From Limnanthes douglasii subsp. nivea (taxonomy: Eukaryota > Streptophyta > Magnoliopsida > Brassicales > Limnanthaceae), in assembly GCA_036936605.1 (NCBI GenBank), contig JAUPFV010000001.1, forward strand, positions 118,242,771 through 118,306,770: a stretch of DNA of 64,000 bases, given 5' to 3'. Positions 21,940-31,307 of this stretch are shown piece by piece. The translations under genes were made by a program, and so were the position numbers. How positions within the stretch are numbered: position 1 is the first letter of the stretch; each line of letters starts with the position of its first letter. The notes below the pieces were generated by a model. That model saw only the letters and a list, made by a program, of their open reading frames with translations. It did not search any database and was not told the origin of the DNA.

Positions 21940-22920
21940 CCTTTTAATCCTCATGAATAGCCGAGGAACATAATTTTAGTGATATCGAGCGAAGCTTGTC
22001 TTGCTTCACATGTGCGTAGGTAATACATCCAAACATTTTAAAATGTTCCAAATCAGTTTTCTTTCCAGTGAGAAAAATAAATTGTAGCTCCATAAATGGA
22101 CTCCTTTCGATGATAGACGCAATCATTGTGGCAACTTATCCCCATAACTTTTGACCCATTCTAGTTGCTTGAAGCATACACCTAACCCTTTTCCAGCAAG
22201 GTTCAAAATCATTCATTCAGCAAGCCCATTCTATCATGGAGTTCCTTTCACGTTTCAGTGTCTAGAACTGCCACGTTTTAAACAATAGTTAGTGAATGTC
22301 TTATTCATATATTCCAAGCTATTGTCAGTCTGTAACTTCTTCAATATTTTTGCATTCTGATTCTCTACCAACTTCTTCCAGTTTCTAAAATCACACAATA
22401 CTTCATCCCTGGTCTTCAAAAGTATAACAAATAATTTTTTTAAAATAATCATCAATCAAAGACATAAAGTACCTTACACCATTCGTTACGGGTTCCTGTG
22501 CATGAACCCAAAGATCTGAATGAACATACTCAAGAATATGACATATTGTATGGTCACTAAGCATAAACTTTATCCTCTTGAGTTTACCTAGCACATGGCT
22601 TCCACAAAAGCTCAACTTTTAAACTGTGCTATCATGTAACAAACCTTATTTGCTAAGCTCAATAAGGATCTTCTCACTTACATGCCCAAGCCTCAGATGC
22701 CAAAACTTTATTAAATCTTTATCCACACTAGACATTCGCATACTACTACATTTCCTTTAAGAACTAACACATTATTAGTCTTATAGTATTTCATAATAAC
22801 AAGTGAGCCTTGTAAGACCTTAAGTCTGTCATCTCTACCCGTATAAGTAAACCGTTCCTTATCTAACATTCTAATAAAAAGAAGGGTTCCTCGTTTAACT
22901 TTGGGTACATACCTCATATT
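21940..22920 (-). pseudogene. Copia-1 GAG-pre-integrase and integrase
   Basis: On the minus strand: RYVPKVKRGTLLFIRMLDKE (22850-22917) and GSLVIMKYYK of the pre-integrase region; LSFCGSHVLGKLKRIKF, ILEYVHSDLWVHAQEP and YFMSLIDDYFKKI (22410-22620), carrying the first catalytic Asp; KNWKKLVENQ-like sequence and LKKLQTDNSLEYMNKTF (near 22300-22380), carrying the second catalytic Asp; and LEHFKMFGCITYAHVKQDKL (22000-22060). Several stops and frameshifts break the reading. Confidence 0.88.
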
Positions 22921-24033
22921 TATTATACTCTGTCAAGTATTATAGAAAATTTGAGATAATGAATTTCTATTATTTTGAGAACACAAGATTCATCATTCCC
23001 GAGGATGAACTTTCCACTATTAAAAATATTAGATTTTCAACCAATGGTTGTTGGATGTCATTTGGAATCAAGTACCCAAATTCAACACTCACTTGTCATT
23101 GTAGGTGCAAGTAAAATCTATTAAACCATCAATGTGTTCATAATCATCCAAAATCACCGCAACATCTTTGGCTTTGGCCTTAGGAAAACTATTACATTTT
23201 CTTCTTTATGGGAAGTTTCTATTGATATGAATTTCTTTCTTGTACAACCAATATTTTACTTCAGAATCGGTCGTAAATTGCTTATGTTTAGACTAATATT
23301 TTTATCAATTTTTATTTGAAATTCCTTTTCATGGCTTTCCATTCACACTCAGTTTGAGATCTTTAGAGTCACCCTTCAGAACTATCTTCCGTTGAAGATC
23401 TATCGAGTTCAAGGAACTCTTCCATTTTTTAGAGCATGGTGTCAATAAGGTGTTAGTATACCTGCAACGTAGAACTCAAGAGGATTATAGACTGATCACT
23501 ATCTTCTACCTTGACGCCAATTAAATTAAATTCAAGAACAATTATATTGAAATTTATAAGTGTCTTCCGATCTCTTTGATATCATCCATGGAAAACCAAT
23601 ATATGTGTTTCTTGAAATACAATCTATTGACATTGAGTTTTCATGTAAATGATTTCTAATCGATTCTATATCCATAATACCATAGGCTATTCAGATACGT
23701 GTCAAAGAACTTTATCCTCTAAACTGAAGATTAGAACACTACGAGCTTTAGTTATTACTTCGACATCAATTTTCTATGTAGATTTCTCATCAATGACGAC
23801 AACCAATCCTTTATGTACAAAGAAAGGTCGAACTTTAATTTTCTAGAGGTTGAAATCATTATCTCTGTTGAATTTTTCTAGGTAAAACTTCATGGAAACG
23901 TCTTGGTGTTTTTTTTTGTTTTTCGGTAAGAACCTTCTTTCTAACCTCAAGATCTGAAACGATCTATGTCCTTCTTATTTTGTAACAACACTACAGACAT
24001 ATTGCTCCAGATTATCCACGCTCACCACACAAC
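22921..24033 (-). pseudogene. Copia-1 gag/protease remnant and PBS region
   Basis: Expected by position to hold gag and protease, but too decayed to show a zinc knuckle or D-S/T-G motif. Near the LTR edge, plus-strand GCTCCAGATTATCCA (24004-24018) could be a mutated complement of the initiator-Met PBS (TGGTATCAGAGC). This is weak. Confidence 0.5.
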
Positions 24034-25110
24034 TTATCAGGAAAACTTCTACTATAAGAGAAACCCATTTCGAAATAACCAACAATATTAAGTTTCAACA
24101 CACCAACCAAACTAAGGACAACATTAGCCAAAAGCCAACTGCTATTCAGCCGCAGCCTATTCGTTAGTAGAGTAGATCATGCACCAAGAAACAAAAGAGC
24201 CACACACCTTCAGTTTGAACTCAAAGTTTGAACTATGAACCATAAACAATAAAACAAGATATAAGAACAAGAATGTATAAACCAAACACACACAAGACAT
24301 ATTTAATGCAGTTCGGATTATGAAGAAACCCTCATTCCAAAAGCAACATACATAAATTTTATAAAAAAGGTTACAAGAAGACTCTCTCAAATACTAAACA
24401 CTCTATCATTCATCTTTTATTACAAAACACTCCCAACTTACAAAAATAATTATGAATCTTAGAGTATCTCCAAGTGTTTAGCTTATACCTTAAATGTCCC
24501 AAAGGATTTCAACTTTCTCTCTCTAACAATTCTTACTTCTGAATTTCGGCAATGACTTCATATCATGCTCTCAATATTTATAAGATACGAAAGATGTGCA
24601 TAATTTTCTCAATCCTCACACTAACGCCTGAAATCCCCTTTCTTCAATAGGCCACGCAAACAAATACAAAAAACAAGCGAAAACGTTGACATCTGTTCGA
24701 CAAGTAGCGATGGCTCCTTGTACTATTGTACCATAAGATAAGCACGCAAATATCAACGATTCTTTGATCATGGGATGATATTTCAAATAAATTCAAATCC
24801 TTTAGTGACTCAGTTTCTTCTATAAACAAAATGTAACTTTTGAATTCATTCGATAAACACGTTTTGCACATTTGGCTCCTCAAATGATCAGTATGCACCT
24901 TCGGCTTCAACATAAATATTCTTCTTGTCTTCGAAAGCGTTAACGCTTACGTTCCATCAAACGTCTTTGCATTTAAGTTTTGATGCAATTCTTACCATCC
25001 AAAAATATTCAAAAGTTCATATTCTTTAAAATTTTCAACTGTCCATCCCAAATTCGTTAATATCTTCCACAATACACATCTTAGACTTAATTTTTTAATT
25101 ACCCTTGACA
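24034..25110 (-). repeat. Copia-1 5' LTR
   Basis: It aligns with 18949-19881 over most of its length and ends CCCTTGACA at 25110. Contains CATATTTAATGCAGTTCGGA (the widespread copia LTR GAACCACGT-type block in complement). Small minus-strand ORFs here are by-products of LTR sequence. Confidence 0.8.
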
Positions 25111-25253
25111 TATTAGATTTTAATACTTGCAAGATTATAAAAGATATTGTCCATCTCCGGTTCATTAAAATCTTCGACCATACACATGTTAGAGTTATTT
25201 TTTAATTACACCTAACATATTAGATTTTAATACCTACTGGATTATAAAAGATG
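25055..25253. repeat. 107-bp tandem duplication at the Copia-1 right border
   Basis: ATACACATCTTAGACTTA...TATTAGATTTTAATACTTG is repeated with changes 107 bp downstream (ATACACATGTTAGAGTTA...TATTAGATTTTAATACCTA). The unit spans the LTR end and flank. Confidence 0.8.
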
Positions 25254-25599
25254 TTTAATGAATTAAAACTGGCATATGCCGAGATCATAACATATCCTAA
25301 TAAAATTTATCCTACATGGAATCAATATATAATCCATATTAACAATCACAATCTACACAATTTGAATTCTATTTAATATTTGAAGAGCGAACAACCATGA
25401 CATCTTATTAAAGTTTCTTTTGTTAGAAAAATCTTATTAAATTTCACGGATATATAAATTTACTGTCCATATAATCAACGTATTAAAAATAATAAAAGTC
25501 GATTATTAAGTATACTTTATACATGAATTTACTTAATCAAGAGTTACACATTGAGATCGCTAAATATTGGTTCCTCGTTATCTTTATATCAATTTTATG
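25254..25599. other. AT-rich spacer before the LINE
   Basis: No ORF or repeat structure seen. It may include unrecognisable 5' LINE sequence. Confidence 0.5.
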
Positions 25600-26839
25600 T
25601 AAATAATGTATGGATTCCATTGCGATGCACTCAGAATCGGCCTAAAGAAGTATTACACGACTCTTCTCTGGAGGTTGTCGACACTCGGATGGTTTCCGGT
25701 TGAAGTTTTAACGCTTTTTGGTATGACTCTTCAATCAACGGGAGTTTTGTTGACCGACTTCATCAAGCCTGTGTATACTTTAATCAACGGATAAAATACT
25801 GGTTTCCAGTTCTCTTGGTTGATATTCTCTTGGTTTATCAACCAAGCAATCCCACTCCTTCAAAAATTTATAATAACAACCGTTATGATAATGTGTCTTT
25901 AATTTTTTTCATCCACTATGACTACCACTGCACTTCCAATCTCACCTTTATCACCCTATTCCTACAAAATTTTGTTACTACAAGAAGAAACCGTTCAGGT
26001 ATTTCACTATGTGGTAAACTCACCCTAATTATCTGCACATTATGAACAATAGTTGGAGCCTCCCTACAGAGTTCCCTTTCATACCTTAACAAGCGTGAAT
26101 TTAGTAACACCAGTGATTAGTAAAACAAAACCCACATGATCATTTTCATGTCTAAGAGGCCCTTGCTCGTGACTCTCTTAACACCACCTTAATCGAGGCT
26201 AAAATCAACGTCTATAAGAACTATGCTTTCTTCAACCACGTGAAGAAAATCTTCCTTAAACATAAATTCTGTGAGACTCTCTTCTAGTTTAAAGATCGTA
26301 ACACCAAGTTTTTTCACAACAACATTAAGTCTCGTATCTCGAGGAATCTGATTATATATACTCCTAACCCCTAAGGTAACATTATGTCTAATCCTAAGGG
26401 TGTCCCTATCGTCTTCGTCAACCACTTCACCAACCTGTTTGGGGTTAAGCACCTATCATGACCTACTAGAGTATTGACAGAGTTAGAAGTCTAACCAAAA
26501 CTAGACCTTCTAACTCTGATAAGTCCCACATGATGTGGCCTCTCTCTAATGATAAGATCAATAGTGTGTTGTTCAGTATCGATAGCAACAAAACCCCACC
26601 CTGGATGGCTATAACGCTAGATTTTTTAAGACTTCGTGGTCTACCATCAGCTATGACCTGTGCAAAATGCTTCATCAATTTTTCTGTTATAACTGTATGG
26701 ACCATGATTGGAATAAGACTCTTATTTCCCTTATTCCAAAGTCGGATAACCCCTCATCTCCCTCCAAGTTCAGACTTACTGCAACTGCAATTTTATTTGC
26801 AAAGTCATTTTCAAAATTTTAACCAATAGGATTAAAGAC

Positions 26840-26886
<47 letters not shown>

Positions 26887-26962
26887 GACCCCTCTCAGTC
26901 AGCCTTTATCTCAGCTCATAGTATATCTAACAATATTATTATTTTTCAAGAGTTTCTTCATG
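25600..26962 (+). pseudogene. LINE ORF2 part 1: endonuclease end, linker, start of RT
   Basis: The endonuclease-like fragment SFNAFWYDSSINGSFVD is near 25690-25750 (the G-D-F-N-A block of plant L1 endonucleases, with Gly-Asp lost) and QPSNPTPSKI near 25845-25875. The linker has FRYFTMW and HPNYLHIMNNSW (25995-26055), then RNTKFFHNNIKSRISRN (26290-26350) and VNHFTNLFG (26420-26445). The RT starts with INSVLFSIDSNKTP (26548-26590), FCYNCMDHDWNKTLISLIPK (26675-26745) and QSAFISAHSISNNIIIFQEF (26900-26960). Frames alternate because of indels. Confidence 0.82.
26842..26883. repeat. (CT)n microsatellite inside the LINE RT
   Basis: About twenty CT units replace codons between TNRIKDF and DPLSQSAF, a position where plant L1 RTs have a short variable loop. 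Confidence 0.95.
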
Positions 26963-26967
26963 GTTAC
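26963..26967. repeat. Target site duplication GTTAC, left of Tat-3
   Basis: GTTAC directly precedes TGGTGTGG and recurs at 37417-37421 directly after ACTCATCA. Confidence 0.94.
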
Positions 26968-27379
26968 TGGTGTGGATAATAATCGCCTGAGGGTAGGCTA
27001 GTAATTTCAGTTGGTGTTTTAAGGTAGTGTGTGGGTGTTATGTGTTTAGAGTAGAGAGTAAAGAGATAATTAAGCAGCTTGGTAGTAGTTAATTCTCATT
27101 ACCTACACTTAATGCAGGTGGTTGGGTATTTATACCCTGATGTTTGGGCCCTTATGGGCTTTCGGGTCATGTTTAATGGACCCGGGTCATGTTCAAAGAC
27201 CCATGAGCTCTAAGTAGGTGAGCAAGTAGCTTAGTCAAGAAGTGTTTAGGTTTTTTTAGTACTTTTGTCATAGTTCGAACAATCCTATGGTCTAGATATT
27301 CGAAGTGAGCTGTCCGGTATCCGGAGAGGTTGGACCGATCTGTCCCTGTACGGGGAGCAGGCGAAATTCGGACTCATCA
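26968..27379 (-). repeat. Tat-3 3' LTR
   Basis: On the minus strand TGATGAGTCCGAATTT...ATCCACACCA. TATA box in GGGTATAAATACCC (27128-27134). CCGGA motifs cluster at 27313-27326. Confidence 0.94.
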
Positions 27380-27396
27380 AGAGCCCCTTTTTTAGG
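27380..27396 (-). other. Tat-3 polypurine tract
   Basis: On the minus strand CTAAAAAAGGGGCTCT abuts the 3' LTR start TGATGAG. Confidence 0.75.
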
Positions 27397-27540
27397 TGTT
27401 TGTTCAAATTCTCTTTGTCAAAAACCTGAAAAACAGTCCGATAACAGGGGTAGTTCTCATCCGGTGAGGTTTATTTGCTTTATGGTTTTATCCGGACAGA
27501 TAAAGCTTGATGAATAACGGTTTTTTGCCAGAGATCGTGG

Positions 27541-27550
27541 GACACGTGTC
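27541..27550. promoter_or_regulatory. G-box palindrome GACACGTGTC upstream of the accessory gene
   Basis: A perfect 10-bp palindrome centred on CACGTG, 280 bp upstream of the accessory ATG. It is conserved with slight change in Tat-1 (16735), Tat-2 (10740) and an ancient copy (59043). Confidence 0.55.
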
Positions 27551-27714
27551 ACACTCTGATTGGTTGCTTCAGCCGTTTTTTTACCTTGAATTTCGAACCC
27601 ACCTTCTTCAAAAAGCAACCTCTTTAATTACAGATGGTGACATCAGAGCCGTCTTTTAATCATTGCCAAACTTTTCGAATTCTCCTAGGAATCAACTTCC
27701 TTTTTCAGATTTAC

Positions 27715-27722
27715 TATAAATT
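27715..27722 (+). promoter_or_regulatory. TATA-like box of the Tat-3 accessory gene
   Basis: TATAAATT lies about 106 bp upstream of ATG 27821, on the accessory gene's strand. Tat-2 has TATATAAATT at a similar distance. It would give a short 5' leader containing CTCTCTCT. Confidence 0.45.
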
Positions 27723-27820
27723 CAAACTCACTTTCGAATGTTTTACTATCTCTTTCATATTTACTCTGCATATTTTCTTAGAGCTTTCTCTCTCTAAAGC
27801 AAAGATTTACTTGATAGTTT

Positions 27821-30814
27821 ATGTTTACAGCAAGGACTGCTTTGATCAAAGGCGGGTGGCTCAACCTTTCTGAGTTGGAGAAGGCACAAAAAGTTGAGAA
27901 GGAAAGACGAATCGCAGCAGGGTTACCTACTTCGCCTATTGACGGACCAATCACCACTGCTGCAGAGTCAGATCGAGGATCTTCTTCCTCAAAAGGCACT
28001 AAGCCTAGAAAGTTATTCCAACCTAGCCTTTCCCCCATCATCTCTGGTTCCTCGGTTCAGGAATCAGAATCCATCGTCGAACCAGGAGTAACTGCCACTA
28101 GCTTCAAAAAACCCTCACCCTTCATAGCGATGGGATCAGACATGGAGCACTCCCCGGAGAAGTTAGTCGACCGAAGAAAGAGTCGGCTGGTTAAGGGGCA
28201 AGCCTCTAAGAACACTCCCTCAAAGTCGAGGGCAAAAAATAGCAGCTCTGGGTCTGGAGTGCCTATCAGAGCTCCCCGGGAAAGACTTCCTGGTCCGGAG
28301 GCTAGCAGCCCAACACTTCGACGAGAGATCTCTGCCTCAGAGCTCCAGCCTGAGACTAGAAGTCAAGGAAACACTGAAGATCAGCAGTCCGGAAGCCAGG
28401 CTGAGCCAAGTTTGAATTCTCCCCGGGCCACTGCCACTGCTATTCCTCCAACGATCATGGAGGAAAAAATGGAGGACTCTGCTGAAGAAGTCCCTTTCGA
28501 GTCTGAGCCTTCCGGTCAGACTAATAATACTGCTGCTGCCAAAAAAGATAAAGGCAAAGAAAAACTGTGCTTGAGGCATCCGGAGCTGCCGGAGTGTCTT
28601 GAAGGGAAGGTGGGGCCTTGTTTTCACAATGTCGAACTTAAATACCTCTTGGCCTTACAGAAGACGAAGTATGCATTCATCCATACGGCTGAACTGGGTC
28701 GAATGCGCACGAAATGGAGGATCCCAGAAAATGTGAAGATAAGGATTCCCATAGATCCTGAAACTCCTATGGATTGCAAGCTGAATGAAATAGTCATCTT
28801 CACGGAGCTATTTAATTGGGGACTCAGATTCCCATTGGACCCAGAGATTGTCAGATATTTTCATCTGATCAAACTCTGTCCGAGCCAGCTGAGCCCCAAC
28901 GCTTGGTATACCTTTATGTCATGCATCATGGCATCAAGGCTGTCCGCGATCCCTCTTCCTATGGAAGAGTTTGCTGCAGTGGAAAATCTTTGCAAACATC
29001 ACCAATTCCCCTTCTACCATTTTAATATGGGGGACAGTTTCAAAGCTGTTGATGATCTATTGGAGTCTGAGAGTAAATGGAGGAGCCAGTTTTTGTTCGT
29101 CAGTGGCGCTTGGGAAAACGGAAAGAAGATCAAGTCCGGAGTGAACCCAAGCCTCCTCAGAAGCAGGTGGAGGAGTGACCGTAAGTCTCCCACTTTAAAT
29201 CTTTGTCTACTTCTTCCTTCTTAAAGTTGGTTTAAATTAATTGGTCTTTCTTTTGTCTTAACAGAACTGCCTAAGGAGTTCGGTGATTACTTGAAGGCCG
29301 GGCAGGTTACTTGTGGCAGGATTAACGCCTGGGCTGCTGAGGAATGGTGGAACCGATTCCACGCTGCTTTCACCAGTGGAAACTTGGCAAGGTCTCACCT
29401 GTGGAACACCACAGGTCGGAGAGACTTGACTTGGGAAGAGCTCACCACCCAGCCTTCTCCGGACACTGTGCTTAAGAGGACCCATGAACCAGATGGGACA
29501 CTCTTCTTGCCAGGTCGGGCCAAAGCCCCAAGCAAAATGAAGGGCAAGAAGAAAGGCAAGAAGGTGGCGAGCGATGCTAATCCTGCTGAGGCTGAGAAGG
29601 ATGCTCCAACAGACCCGGAGGGGCCAGCCCAGAGCCAAATCGATGCTGCTCTTTTGCAAGTAGTGGAGCAAGAGACCGAAAGGCAGGAAGCAGATCTCCT
29701 AAAACCTCTAAGGGCTTCCAAGAGGAATCGCAAACAGGGGAGCGAAGGCGCAGACCGGGTAGCCAAGAAGAAAAAGACTTCTAAGGGAGATGAACTCGCT
29801 CTCCGGGATCCGGAGCCTTCTTTCCAGGCTGACTTTTCTGATCCAACGCATGTCGAAGAGATCCCAAGGGACTTTCATATCGATGAGGTTGAGGGAGGAG
29901 ATCTCAACATTGATGGAGTCGACATCACTGGTCTTGGTGAGCTTGGTGAATACTTCCTCAACCTTCCCAGAGACGACTTCGCAGGGCCTTACATTCCTCC
30001 GAGCAGCTCTAATACCGTCAACTTCAATGGTAAGACTTTTATTGTCTCTAGTGAAAAGGATACCATACCCCACTCCTTGCTAAGCAATGTGCAGCCGGTA
30101 CTTACGTTGGAGAGACAAGTTCGGGGTCAAGCAGACATTATCAAAGACCTTAAGTCTGAGAAGGAAAAGCTGTCCGAAGACCTTCGCACTGCTACTTCCA
30201 ATGCTGACATGCTAAAGGAAGCAAACGAGGAGTTGAAGAGGAATCAGGAGGAAAGCACCACAAAAGTTGCCACTCTAGAGGAAACCATTAGAGACCTCCG
30301 GGAGAAGTTGTCCGGTGTGGAGAAAGACCTTAGTGCCTCAAAAGAAGAGACCAAGGCAAAGGACAAGATTATCACCAACCTAACTACTGACAAGATTGCT
30401 CTTGAGAATGCAGCATCCAAGGCTGCCGAGGAGAAAACCACTTTGTTAAGGGATCAAGAGGCTACGATCCAAGCCAAGATCAATGCCTATGCCAACCAGA
30501 TGATTAAAAGCGAAGAGCTATTGCTTGAGAAGGTGAGGTCTGACATGGTTCTACTCTTCCATGAAAAGTTTCCACAGAGGAACCTAGGGGACTTATGGAT
30601 TTATGTTAAGCCCGAAGACCTCCTATACCACACGATGGCCGAAGGCGACAGGTATGGCTACTCTAGTGACTCCTCGGGTGATGAAGAACATACTGGGGAG
30701 AGCCCAGACGAAGAGAAAGATGATCCCAAAGGCAAGAAGGGAGACGAAGGGAAAGGCGACTTTAAAGGCAAGAAGGTAGATGAAGGTGAGCCATCTTCAA
30801 AGGCTCAACCTTAA
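27821..30814 (+). CDS. Tat-3 accessory gene, antisense to pol, two exons, intact
   Basis: Exon 1 (27821-29180) and exon 2 (29265-30814) join in frame across an 84-bp GT-AG intron to give 969 codons without a stop. Approximate layout: residues 1-30 MFTARTALIKGGWLNLSELE; 40-260 Ser/Pro-rich, low complexity; 265-440 conserved domain (HTAELGRMRTKW, LFNWGLRFPLDPEIVRYFHL, LSPNAWYTFMSCIMASRLS, SQFLFVSGAWENG); 480-510 WWNRFHAAFTSGNLARSHLW; Lys-rich patches at about 537-560 and 606-630 that could be nuclear localisation signals; 736-880 long heptad-rich coiled coil (LEKDLSASKEETKAKDK-like); 880-920 SDMVLLFHEKFPQRNLGDLW; acidic/Lys tail. The domain resembles the plant 'putative gypsy type transposon' family (Pfam Transposase_28, from memory). 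Function unknown. Antisense extra ORFs between pol and 3' LTR are known in the Tat lineage. Confidence 0.85.
29181..29264 (+). other. Predicted intron of the Tat-3 accessory gene
   Basis: Donor ACC|GTAAGTCTCC and acceptor TTTTGTCTTAACAG, 84 bp, AT-rich. Without splicing exon 1 stops at 29224. With it the split codon C|AA gives Gln-Leu-Pro-Lys-Glu-Phe, matching FPKEF in Tat-2 and FPKKF in Tat-1. Confidence 0.85.
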
Positions 30815-30849
30815 CTTATGATCCACTTTGTTTATTTTTCTTATCCAGA

Positions 30850-30960
30850 CTAAAGTCCTTGGAAGGCCAAGGCATTCTTTTTGTAATGGTGTCCGGCATT
30901 TGACCGGACAGGTTTTTTGTGTTCTACTTTGACTGTTTAAAAGTCCTTGGAAGGCCAAGG
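30850..30960. repeat. Paired palindromic motifs of Tat-3
   Basis: AAGTCCTTGGAAGGCCAAGG occurs twice (ending at 30872 and 30960), 88 bp apart, starting 36 bp after the accessory stop. CCTTGG/CCAAGG arms can pair. Conserved in Tat-1 and Tat-2. Confidence 0.75.
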
Positions 30961-31184
30961 CAAGTTTAAGTTATTTTATTCAATGAATATCTCTGTTTTG
31001 TGCAACTTCCATCTTCTTTCATTGTTTGTTCTAATTTTGATAGCCAAAGTTTAAATAGCCTTTAGTTGTTTCATAGTGAGAGTGTTTAAATTCTCCGGCT
31101 AGAGTTTAAATAGCCCTTAGTTATTTCAGTCCGGATAGTATGACAAGGGACAAAACTTTAAAAACAATTAGAAAATTTTTAAGA

Positions 31185-31262
31185 AGGCATCGAATTTTAT
31201 TCAACCGCCCGGACACCTCATTAAAACCTCCCCGTGCCACCAGGGAGGAAAGAGTATGACCC
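31185..31262 (-). terminator. Conserved post-pol motif of Tat-3
   Basis: On the minus strand ACTCTTTCCTCCCTGGTGGC and GGGAGGTTTTAATGAGG, then a T-rich stretch (TGAATAAAATTCGATGCC). AATAAA is present. Counterpart of 7018-7092 and 12962-13026. Confidence 0.5.
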
Positions 31263-31307
31263 AAATATTTATATGGATGTTTAAACAAGTAAATATTTAC
31301 ACAAGTG

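Larger units (their letters stand above)
18949..25110 (-). mobile_element. Copia-1: decayed Ty1/copia retrotransposon with two LTRs
   Basis: On the minus strand, from right to left: 5' LTR (24034-25110), very degraded gag/PR, GAG-pre-integrase and integrase (21940-22920), RT (20560-21520), RNase H (19950-20540) and 3' LTR (18949-19881). Integrase before RT is the Ty1/copia order. The motifs are of the Tork/Tnt1-like kind. Flanks AATTA (left) and TATTA (right) could be a mutated 5-bp duplication. The right border is ambiguous (25110 or 25217) because of a 107-bp duplication there. The whole copy is pseudogenised. Confidence 0.85.

Noticed and set aside
24157..24913. Minus-strand ORFs of 77 and 89 codons
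   Set aside because: They lie within the Copia-1 5' LTR and have no protein motif.
27305..27517. 70-codon plus-strand ORF across the Tat-3 3' LTR border
   Set aside because: Spans the LTR and polypurine tract and is not conserved in Tat-2.
29258..30441. Minus-strand open stretches of 65-137 codons opposite the Tat-3 accessory gene
   Set aside because: Shadow frames of the real plus-strand gene; no conserved motif and not kept in Tat-1 or Tat-2.
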